Of a stretch of 6,274 nucleotides of DNA, positions 1 to 5,958 are shown piece after piece. The translations under genes were made by a program, and so were the position numbers. Positions within the stretch are counted from its first letter, which is position 1, and each line of letters starts with the position of its first letter. This DNA comes from Candidatus Nanoarchaeia archaeon (GTDB lineage: Archaea; Nanobdellota; Nanobdellia; Tiddalikarchaeales; Tiddalikarchaeaceae): NCBI GenBank assembly GCA_028704265.1, contig JAQVLH010000065.1, positions 1 through 6,274 on the forward strand, read 5' to 3'. Below the pieces are notes generated by a model. That model was given only the letters and a program-made list of their open reading frames with translations. It was not told the origin of the DNA and made no database searches.

Positions 1-990
1 ATCTTTTAATCCATATTTTTTAATAAACTCTGGACTGTGTGCTCCGCAATAAACTCTTGTAATATAATCTAGATTATGTAGATGTATTGCTCCGCTTATA
101 TGTGCTGCTGCGACTTCTTTGCTAAAAACATTGCTTAATGCGAATTGCTTTAATACATTTCCTGCTATTGCTAAATTTATTGCTTCGGGATTATTATATT
201 TAATATTTGAATTATCTTTATTTTTGCTCATAATAACTTCTAATAAATTATATGAAGGCATTCCTAAGATTTTTTGAGTATTCAATTGGTCATTGAATCC
301 TCTTGCAAATAATTCATTATTAACTAATTCTCTCACAAGGTTAGTGCTAACTATCGATAATCCTGAGTGAAAAAGTTTTTTTTCAATTTCTCTTGCTATA
401 TCCCTTGCTTGCCACTCGCTTAGGGTTGTTTCTTTCATTAATGCTTGAACTATTTTATCTTTATTCCATTCATTTATTTCTTCGCTGTTGTTAGTTACTT
501 GTAAATATAAATCAGTTGTATCTTTTGCTTCATTTACTGTTCTTTTTACTTTTAATTCTTTAATATCATCTTCAAAATGTGAAACATCAGTGTATCCTTT
601 GAAAACGCTTGCAAATCTTATGTAAGCTATTGGGTCTGCTGTTTTTAAATTTTTTAATATTAATTCTCCTACTTCTTTGCTTGTTATGTTAAATGAGTTT
701 TTTGACAATAATTCGTTTTCTATTGAGTCCGCTATTTCTTCTATTTTTTCAATTGGCAATGTTTTTTTGCTTCTTGATTTAATTATAGCGTTTACTATTT
801 TATTTTTATCAAAATCCTGCAATTGCCCATTTTTTTTAAGAACTTTTATTTTGATTGGTTCAACGCTTTCGTATGTTGTGAATCTTTTAGTGCAAGTTAA
901 ACATTCTCTTCTTCTCCAATTAGTTGTGTCAGAAACTGTTCTTTTATCTATTACTTTTGTTAATTCGCTAGAACAATAGGGACAATGCAT
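1..990 (-). CDS. nrdD: NrdR-NrdD fusion: anaerobic ribonucleoside-triphosphate reductase with N-terminal NrdR repressor module (3' end outside window)
   Basis: I translated 330 open codons from the ATG at 990 to the window edge, with no stop. Residues 1-145 look like a whole NrdR: MHCPYC start, zinc-ribbon cysteines C3, C6, C30 and C33, arginines R26-R28 before C30, RFTTYE at 36-41, a first ATP-cone (about 46-135), and the NrdR signature AYIRFASVF at 122-130 followed by DVSHF. Residues about 163-250 form a second ATP-cone of the NrdD kind (EWNKDKIVQALMKETTLS at 174-191; ARGFN and a LGMPSYNLL stretch to 250). The catalytic domain then begins (AAAHISGAIHLHNLDYITR at 294-312, C315, then HSPEFIKKYGL). 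NrdD reduces ribonucleoside triphosphates anaerobically using a glycyl radical made by NrdG. The finger-loop cysteine and the glycyl-radical glycine lie outside the window. An in-frame GTG lies 12 bases upstream of the chosen start, but the ATG matches the conserved NrdR N-terminus, and a TAG at 1006-1008 closes the frame. Confidence 0.9.
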   Translation of the reverse strand, partial: MHCPYCSSELTKVIDKRTVSDTTNWRRRECLTCTKRFTTYESVEPIKIKVLKKNGQLQDFDKNKIVNAIIKSRSKKTLPIEKIEEIADSIENELLSKNSFNITSKEVGELILKNLKTADPIAYIRFASVFKGYTDVSHFEDDIKELKVKRTVNEAKDTTDLYLQVTNNSEEINEWNKDKIVQALMKETTLSEWQARDIAREIEKKLFHSGLSIVSTNLVRELVNNELFARGFNDQLNTQKILGMPSYNLLEVIMSKNKDNSNIKYNNPEAINLAIAGNVLKQFALSNVFSKEVAAAHISGAIHLHNLDYITRVYCGAHSPEFIKKYGLKD

Positions 991-1073
991 ATCTTTTATC
1001 ACAACCTATAGGTATTAACCTACTTTTAATAACAATATGTTGGTGATTTTTAAACGTTTATGTCGGCTAGCGA
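991..1073 (-). promoter_or_regulatory. Promoter/operator region of the nrdR-nrdD gene with two perfect palindromes
   Basis: This gap lies between the stop of the surface-protein gene and the nrdR-nrdD ATG. Read on the minus strand, candidate TATA boxes are TTTAAAAA (1047-1054) and the weaker TTATTAAAAGTA (about 1022-1033). It contains two perfect 10-bp palindromes, TAAACGTTTA at 1051-1060 and ACCTATAGGT at 1004-1013. The hexamer AACCTA occurs at 1003-1008 and again at 1017-1022. Either TATA choice puts ACCTATAGGT between the promoter core and the start codon, a position suited to repression. Against the bacterial NrdR box as I recall it, the 16 bases 1001-1016 match only about half the positions, so operator function is inferred. 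No clear Shine-Dalgarno sequence is visible. Confidence 0.4.
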
Positions 1074-3725
1074 TTAATGGAAAAAATTCTTTTTTATTGC
1101 TATTATTATGGCATAAATCAGCAAAATAGAAAAAATTAATCTAATTATACTTAAATATTCTTGTTGACTTAGAATAGATAAAGTAATTAATCCTGTTGTT
1201 GATTGTATTTTTGGAATTACTTCTTCATTTAAGCTAATATTTTGAAGAATTGATTCATTTTGAATGACTAATTCTTTAGGAATAACGTTTTGCTCTTCAA
1301 TTATTTTAGGTTTTTTTTGATAAATAAAAAATGTTGACAAATGCTTCGTTTTTATTATTAAATCATTTCCTAAACTATAATAATTACTCTTTGGCAGTTC
1401 ATAAATCCCTGAGGAATTTTTAAAACCTGCATTAAATCCGCTAAAACCGCTAATATTTATTAAAAAATCATTAGTTGAATATAAATCAAGGTTTTCACTG
1501 CCAACTTTGAAAGCAAAAAGAGAGTTTTCGTTTTCATATACAAAATCTTTTATTAATGTTGGCATTAAAAATAATCCATCCCAAGTATCTATTGAATAAA
1601 ATTTGGGAGGAATGATTATTGATATAAGATTTCCCAAATCTCTTTCGATTTTTAATTGCCTTTGGAGAATTACTGTATTATTTTTTAAACTATTTGAAAA
1701 GTCAATAATTCCATTTTCGTAATCACTATAATAAGATAAAAATATTATTTGGTTAATATTATTATTATAACTTTGAACTATGGTGCTTGATTTGAGTAAA
1801 ATTTCATTTATTAATTTAATGTTTAATCTTTCAATTAAATAAATTTTTCCTTCTTTTATCCAATAAAAATCATATGAGTCATTTATTTCTGCAAGTATTC
1901 CGGAACTGTTTAATAAATTTAAAATTAATTCATAATAATTATCTATACTTGAATTAAACAATGTTTTATTTCCATTTTTTAGGATTAAAATTGTTTCATT
2001 TTGGGGTGAAAATATTTTTATTGATTCAGAGGTATTTCCTTTCGTAATTAAATTGCTTGAATCCATTTCAAAATCATTTTTTATTATTAATTCATTTAAT
2101 TGAAAAGTTCCGTTGCTTTCTATTCTTGAAGAATTTATTGGAATTATTGGAAGAATTACAATATTAAGAGGAAAGGTTATTCCTAAATCATTTTTTAAAA
2201 TATTAACCTCCATGCTTGCCACCTTTTGGTTTAAATAAGGATTAATTACTTCACCATTGCTAGTTAATAATTCGGGGCTTTTTGAAAAATATTTTATTGA
2301 ATAATTATTATATAAAGATATTAAATTTAAATTGTCTAATGCGGAATCTGGGGTTCTTGTTTTTAAGCCTATTAAATTTTTTAATTCATTTAATACAAGT
2401 TCATATTCTATTTCCCAGGGATATTTTTCATTTAATAAAAATCCCGGATAAGAACATAAATTATTTTGCTCTAAATTGCTTATTGTTATTTTATTATAAT
2501 AATCGTATTCGTTTTCATATATTTTTAATTTTTGTGGAATAATCACTGAATCTGCGCTAAAATCATTTTCAATATCAGCAATCAATAATGTATAAGTTGG
2601 ATGATTAATGCATTTTAATGCTCTTCCATTAAGCATGGAATTATCAAATAATATGATTCCTGTTGTTGCATTAAAAAAATTAGTATTAGAGATAGTTATT
2701 TGCCCTGTTTCGATATGCATGCCTGTTTTTTTTTCTGATTCATTTAAAAAATAAAAATTGCTGTCTGAAATATTTAAAATCCCTTCCAATTGATAATAGC
2801 CAATATCTTTTGCATAAATTGAAGAATTGCTGATTTTTGCATTTGCTCCCATATTTGAAATTGCTATATTTGAATTTGAATCAATATTTAATGAATTTAG
2901 AGTAAAATTAATTTCCCCTATTAGCACTAGTGAATATTCTTTATTTATTTGTGATATAAAATAATTATTTTTTCCATAAATATTAATATTATTAGTAAAT
3001 GAAATTATTTTGTTTGCAGTTATATTGGCTCCGAAAGATATATTTTTTGATTTTTTTTTAATTAAATCCAATAATTCTGTATAATTATTTGCAACTTCAT
3101 AGATTAAATTATCATGATTAAAAAATTGTTTATTATTAAAATAACCGTTTGCATCATGTTTTAACATTTTAAATAAATCATAAAAATTTGAGTTGTTATT
3201 GTTTAAATTAATTATTTTATCATCAATTAAAAATGGGGATGAAAATATTATTGAATTATTTACATTCTTAATATCATTTAGTGAAATGTTGGCTGAAAAA
3301 TAATTAGCATTTATTTTCAATAAATTATTAATGTTAAAAAATAAATTATTTGTTAATGAAAAATTTGAATTAATTATATTTATTGCATTTTCAGAATTTT
3401 CAAATGCGCAATTTATAATATTAATACTTGAATTGCTTGCTGAAATAAAATTATTATAATTTTTAAAGTTTATATTTTGAAAAGTCACGTTTTTAGAATA
3501 GATGTTAAATGAGCCTGTGAATGAATAATTTTTTCCGTCAATTATTATATTATTTAAATTAATATTAATAATACTATTTAATGCTAAATCTTTAGAAAAT
3601 TCATAATAAGATTCATTTTCATTTAGGTTAAAAGAATCATTTAAAGTTAAGCTCATTGAGGTTCTAAAAACTAAAAGCATTATCCCTAATATTAATAATT
3701 TTTTAATATGTTTAATTGAAAGCAT
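1074..3725 (-). CDS. Large exported surface protein with beta-helix-like repeats and a C-terminal membrane anchor
   Basis: The protein has 883 residues. The N-terminus is a signal peptide (lysines at 5, 8 and 9, hydrophobic core about 10-20, small residues to about 26). Two asparagine-rich blocks, about 52-135 and 228-365, show short alternating strands such as INIINCAFENSENAINIINS (101-120) and LNISDSNFYF (317-326), typical of right-handed parallel beta-helices. Residues about 700-802 resemble a module I recall from DPANN and other archaeal surface proteins: IIPPKFYS, WDGLFLMPT at 715-723, then GNDLIIKTKHLSTFFIY at 786-802, here without the usual cysteines. A low-complexity stalk (803-845) precedes a transmembrane helix at about 856-877 ending in KKNFFH. 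Many N-x-S/T sequons suggest glycosylation. Cysteines are few (106, 372, 424). Topology would be outside the cell, anchored at the C-terminus. There are no visible catalytic residues; adhesion or an S-layer-associated role is a guess. Confidence 0.75.
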   Translation of the reverse strand: MLSIKHIKKLLILGIMLLVFRTSMSLTLNDSFNLNENESYYEFSKDLALNSIININLNNIIIDGKNYSFTGSFNIYSKNVTFQNINFKNYNNFISASNSSINIINCAFENSENAINIINSNFSLTNNLFFNINNLLKINANYFSANISLNDIKNVNNSIIFSSPFLIDDKIINLNNNNSNFYDLFKMLKHDANGYFNNKQFFNHDNLIYEVANNYTELLDLIKKKSKNISFGANITANKIISFTNNINIYGKNNYFISQINKEYSLVLIGEINFTLNSLNIDSNSNIAISNMGANAKISNSSIYAKDIGYYQLEGILNISDSNFYFLNESEKKTGMHIETGQITISNTNFFNATTGIILFDNSMLNGRALKCINHPTYTLLIADIENDFSADSVIIPQKLKIYENEYDYYNKITISNLEQNNLCSYPGFLLNEKYPWEIEYELVLNELKNLIGLKTRTPDSALDNLNLISLYNNYSIKYFSKSPELLTSNGEVINPYLNQKVASMEVNILKNDLGITFPLNIVILPIIPINSSRIESNGTFQLNELIIKNDFEMDSSNLITKGNTSESIKIFSPQNETILILKNGNKTLFNSSIDNYYELILNLLNSSGILAEINDSYDFYWIKEGKIYLIERLNIKLINEILLKSSTIVQSYNNNINQIIFLSYYSDYENGIIDFSNSLKNNTVILQRQLKIERDLGNLISIIIPPKFYSIDTWDGLFLMPTLIKDFVYENENSLFAFKVGSENLDLYSTNDFLINISGFSGFNAGFKNSSGIYELPKSNYYSLGNDLIIKTKHLSTFFIYQKKPKIIEEQNVIPKELVIQNESILQNISLNEEVIPKIQSTTGLITLSILSQQEYLSIIRLIFSILLIYAIIIAIKKNFFH

Positions 3726-3773
3726 TATTATTTAATAATCATTAATTCTTTAATAAAATTAACTATTGGCTAA
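3726..3773 (-). promoter_or_regulatory. Short gap with a weak TATA-like box before the surface-protein gene
   Basis: The 48 bases between the hemerythrin stop and the surface-protein ATG are almost pure A/T. A TTTTATTAAA stretch (3749-3758, minus strand) is centred about 28 bases upstream of the ATG, where a leaderless promoter box would lie. Because the background is so AT-rich, this could be chance, and the gene could instead be co-transcribed with the hemerythrin gene. Confidence 0.3.
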
Positions 3774-4304
3774 TTAAATCAGGTCTAGCAAGCTTTTATA
3801 TTTTTCATCAACCATTCTTATATTGAACTTAAAAAAATCTTGAGTCAGCTGCTCTTTTTCAGAGGCAGTAAAATAATTAATTATTTCTTTAAAAAATGAA
3901 TTGTCTTCAAAATATGCATGTTCAGTGTATAATTTATGAAATTCTTTTAATAAAATTATTAACTTTTTAAAATTTTGGTCGTTTTTTATTGCAAAATAAT
4001 TTGCTGAGCTTACTATTATTTTTTCTATTATTTTTCTTCCAAGATTATGCTGATTTTCTAATAATTCTATAGACTTTTTGTCATAAGTTGATAATGGCTT
4101 TTTTTTTAGTCTTTCAAACATCAAATTCTCTTCTTTTCCATGATGATAAACATCAATATAAGTTATAAAAAAATCAGTAAATAAATCTATGAAGTTGCCT
4201 GAAATAGATTTTAGTTTTTCAATTTCTTTAATCTTTATATTAAGCTTATCAAGTAAAGAATAAATGATTTTATGCTCGTATAGCAAGATTTCATTAGCAT
4301 CCAT
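3774..4304 (-). CDS. Hemerythrin HHE-domain protein
   Basis: This is a 176-residue, wholly alpha-helical-looking cytoplasmic protein without signal peptide or membrane segment. It has the HHE pattern in the right order: YEH with H11 in the first helix, HHGKEENLMF at 54-63 (H54, H55, E58), ENQHNLGRK at 83-91 (H86), and TEHAYFEDNSFF at 127-138 (H129, E133, D134). These residues are known in the family to bind two irons in a four-helix bundle that binds O2 or, in relatives, NO or iron. The C-terminal ~35 residues add one more predicted helix. It is divergently transcribed from the YkgJ-like gene and lies directly upstream of the surface-protein gene. In a presumed anaerobe the likely job is oxygen or NO sensing/scavenging or iron handling; the sequence cannot decide. 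The start at 4304 is supported by its promoter spacing and by H11 lying close to the N-terminus. Confidence 0.88.
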   Translation of the reverse strand: MDANEILLYEHKIIYSLLDKLNIKIKEIEKLKSISGNFIDLFTDFFITYIDVYHHGKEENLMFERLKKKPLSTYDKKSIELLENQHNLGRKIIEKIIVSSANYFAIKNDQNFKKLIILLKEFHKLYTEHAYFEDNSFFKEIINYFTASEKEQLTQDFFKFNIRMVDEKYKSLLDLI

Positions 4305-4380
4305 AATAATTTATAAAGCGTTTGATTTATTTTAAAACTTTTGAAAACTTCATAAATACTTGGATTATTAAATTTTAAGT
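4305..4380. promoter_or_regulatory. Divergent leaderless promoters for the hemerythrin gene (minus) and the 4381 transcript (plus)
   Basis: On the minus strand TTTTAAAATA (4328-4337) is centred about 28 bases from the hemerythrin ATG at 4304. On the plus strand CATAAATA (4351-4358) is centred about 26 bases before the ATG at 4381. Both spacings fit archaeal leaderless transcription. A palindromic TTTATAAA (4310-4317) is too close to the 4304 ATG to serve that start, but could in principle drive a plus-strand transcript starting near 4340. No Shine-Dalgarno sequence precedes either ATG. Confidence 0.5.
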
Positions 4381-4480
4381 ATGGCTAAAGTAATTGATTG
4401 GATCAATTGTTAAAAATTTAGCTAAATCTAAAGATTTATTATTATCAGGCTTTAAAATGATTAATTTACGGAAAAAATAA
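4381..4480 (+). other. Possible small gene interrupted by a frame change, or a short untranslated/leader transcript
   Basis: An ATG at 4381 sits exactly where a leaderless start is expected from the TATA box at 4351-4358, but its frame encodes only MAKVIDWINC before a TAA at 4411-4413. The +1 frame then stays open through IVKNLAKSKDLLLSGFKM and MINLRKK to a TAA at 4478-4480. Skipping one base near 4402 would join them into a basic peptide of about 32 residues. This could be a small gene broken by an indel, a sequencing error, a leader peptide, or chance in AT-rich DNA. I do not recognise the peptide. The rest of the gap to 4529 holds only the next promoter. Confidence 0.25.
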
Positions 4481-4482
4481 AG

Positions 4483-4529
4483 ATTTTTAAAATGAAATTT
4501 ATTGATATTATCTTGTTAAACGGCGACTT
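4483..4529 (+). promoter_or_regulatory. Probable promoter of the YkgJ-like gene
   Basis: TTTTTAAAA at 4484-4492 is a good archaeal TATA box. It is centred about 42 bases before the ATG at 4530, so it would give a short leader of roughly 15 bases. No Shine-Dalgarno sequence is visible in that leader (a CGGCGA lies at 4521-4526). Confidence 0.4.
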
Positions 4530-5123
4530 ATGGAATTTGAATGCAAATATGAAAAATGTAAATCAAAATGTTGCAAGAATTTAAAAAAAAATGAGTCAAG
4601 TATTAATTATGATTTAGATTCTAAAAGGTTTATTCATTTTTTAGAACTTCCTAATAATGTAGGAATTGCATTATTTAGAAGCGAAAAAAATTTATTATTA
4701 AAAATTGCAAAAGAAAAAGGAATTGAATTAAATATTAAACCTTTAAGAGGTTTTTTTGGAAAAGATAAAAAAATATGCGTTTTCAAATGGTTTATTGACC
4801 ATGATGTTTGCCCTTTTTTATTAAATAATTCTTGTTCTATTTATGAGTATAGGTCTTTTATTTGCAAGTCATTTCCTTACCTTCCTCCTTTTGCTTATCA
4901 TCCTATTCCTCAGCATCCAATTTTAAGCAATTATTGTCCTTTCACTAAAGAGGGTGATATTTATCATAATTTAATGAATGATTATAATATAATTATTGAA
5001 AAACAGCAGGAATTGATGGATAATGTTAATGATTTAATTTCTAAAGGTTTTGTTATTAATGAAAAAACTTCAACAGTTATGAGGCTTGCAAAAAATCCTG
5101 ATAATTTAATTGAATTTGGTTAA
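4530..5123 (+). CDS. YkgJ/FliB-like cysteine-cluster protein (putative metal or Fe-S binding)
   Basis: The protein has 197 residues and is cytoplasmic, with no signal peptide. It carries the CxxxxCxxxCC start of the family (C5, C10, C14, C15) and the second half CVF (C83), CPFL (C94), CSIYEYRSFIC (C102, R108, C112) and KSFPYLPP. Family members are annotated as zinc/iron-chelating domain proteins (YkgJ) or flagellin lysine N-methylases; these names rest on the cysteine pattern and the biochemical role of most members is unknown. The usual RPxxC has Ser instead of Pro here (R108-S109). A further cysteine, C136, and histidines H124 and H129 in a Pro-rich segment (118-130) might add ligands. The C-terminal 55 residues look helical. 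It faces the hemerythrin gene across the divergent promoters. Archaeal flagellin genes are not seen nearby, so a methylase role has no contextual support. Confidence 0.8.
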   Translation: MEFECKYEKCKSKCCKNLKKNESSINYDLDSKRFIHFLELPNNVGIALFRSEKNLLLKIAKEKGIELNIKPLRGFFGKDKKICVFKWFIDHDVCPFLLNNSCSIYEYRSFICKSFPYLPPFAYHPIPQHPILSNYCPFTKEGDIYHNLMNDYNIIIEKQQELMDNVNDLISKGFVINEKTSTVMRLAKNPDNLIEFG

Positions 5124-5160
5124 GAAATATTTTTAAGTATAAATTGCTTTTTTTTATTTA
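5124..5160 (+). promoter_or_regulatory. Leaderless promoter of the Ig-domain exported protein
   Basis: TTTTAAGT (5131-5138), inside an unbroken ATATTTTTAAGTATAAA stretch, is centred 26 bases before the ATG at 5161. The 37-base gap contains no Shine-Dalgarno sequence. The run of T at 5148-5155 could also end transcripts from the upstream gene. Confidence 0.55.
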
Positions 5161-5925
5161 ATGAGTAAATATTTATTCTTATTATTGCCAGTTTTAATTG
5201 CTGGATTCACTGTTTCAAATTTAGATACAAACCATTATGGAAATAATGAGGATTATGATTTTGTTGTTAATGAGTCAAGAATTTTTAATTCAATCAGCGA
5301 TTTTGTTTTTTTAGAAAGTGCTTATCCTTCTCCTTTGTCAGTAGGATTTCCTGTTAATGATTTTATTTATTTAAATTTTAATGAATGGGGAGGTTATAGT
5401 GGTTTATCATTTAGCCTTTATGAAAGAGAGAGTTTAAATCAGGTTAGTATTGACACTTCAACATTTGATTCATTTACTGGCACTGATTTAGGATTGATTC
5501 CTTCGGATGATTTGGGAATTACTGCATTAAAAGCTAATACTAATTATTTATTGAAAATGACTAATGCCAGCGGGGATTATTCCGAGTATTATTATGAGTT
5601 TACTACTGGTGAGACTGAAACTATTAATCCAACTGTAGAAGATGTTAGGTTTGAAAACAATGATTTAGCAATATTATTTTCAGAAACTGTTAAAAGCTGG
5701 ACTTTGAAAGAAGAGGGCAATATTATTTTAGAAAAAGACGGCATTGAATTCAGCCCTAATTTTGCTGATTTAAGAACCACTGCAGGTTATGGCTGGCAGA
5801 ATAGGAATTATTTTATTGAATATCCTGAGTTAGTAAGCGGAACTTACACTTTAACTGTTAAAAATGTCAGGGATGCTTCAGGAAATATTATGGATGACTA
5901 TTCTGCAAGTATTGTCAAAGAGTAA
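5161..5925 (+). CDS. Exported protein with two SbsA/Big_5-like Ig domains
   Basis: The protein has 254 residues. It starts with a signal peptide (one lysine, then a hydrophobic core at 4-16). No C-terminal anchor is visible, so it is probably released or held by protein contacts. Domain 1 (about 53-150) begins AYPSPLSVGFPVNDFIYLNF and ends YYYEFTTG. Domain 2 (about 156-252) begins NPTVEDVRFENNDLAILFSE and ends with GTYTLTVKNVRDASGNIMD (227-245). The pattern Pro ... hydrophobic-x-F-S/N-E ... Tyr/Thr-Tyr-x-Leu ... D-x-x-GN-x-M is that of SbsA/Big_5 Ig-like domains found in S-layer and surface proteins. There are no cysteines and no enzyme motifs. It probably belongs to the same surface programme as the 883-residue protein, although the two are on opposite strands with separate promoters. 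The start is supported by the promoter spacing and the signal peptide. Confidence 0.75.
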   Translation: MSKYLFLLLPVLIAGFTVSNLDTNHYGNNEDYDFVVNESRIFNSISDFVFLESAYPSPLSVGFPVNDFIYLNFNEWGGYSGLSFSLYERESLNQVSIDTSTFDSFTGTDLGLIPSDDLGITALKANTNYLLKMTNASGDYSEYYYEFTTGETETINPTVEDVRFENNDLAILFSETVKSWTLKEEGNIILEKDGIEFSPNFADLRTTAGYGWQNRNYFIEYPELVSGTYTLTVKNVRDASGNIMDDYSASIVKE

Positions 5926-5958
5926 TTTTTTTAAATAACGAAATTAGTCAGGTTCATA
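5926..5958 (+). promoter_or_regulatory. Leaderless promoter of the right-edge gene
   Basis: TTTAAATA (5930-5937), preceded by T5926-T5929, is centred about 25 bases before the ATG at 5959, the spacing expected for a leaderless archaeal transcript. The upstream gene's stop is at 5923-5925, so the T-run directly after it may also act as its terminator. Confidence 0.55.

Noticed and set aside
677..979. Plus-strand open frame of 100 codons opposite the nrdR-nrdD gene
   Set aside because: It lies wholly antisense to the NrdR module, whose conserved motifs fix the minus-strand frame; it has no promoter or recognisable motif.
1061..1080. GCTAGC palindrome just after the surface-protein stop as a hairpin terminator
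   Set aside because: The arms are only three bases each and there is no matching flanking complementarity or T-run directly after it.
2282..2542. Plus-strand open frame of 86 codons
   Set aside because: It is antisense within the 883-residue surface-protein gene; the hydrophobic, low-complexity translation is what an AT-rich antisense strand gives.
3041..3060. Long homopolymer runs in the surface-protein gene (nine T at 3051-3059) as a slippage or phase-variation site
   Set aside because: The frame is intact across the run (it encodes lysines in KKKSK) and similar runs are common throughout this AT-rich window.
4493..4585. Thirty-codon plus-strand frame starting MKFIDIILLNGDL and overlapping the YkgJ-like gene
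   Set aside because: It overlaps the conserved CxxxxCxxxCC start of the YkgJ-like gene out of frame and has no recognisable features; its ATG is inside the probable TATA box.
5592..5780. Minus-strand open frame of 62 codons
   Set aside because: It is antisense to the second Ig-like domain, which has clear family features in the plus frame.
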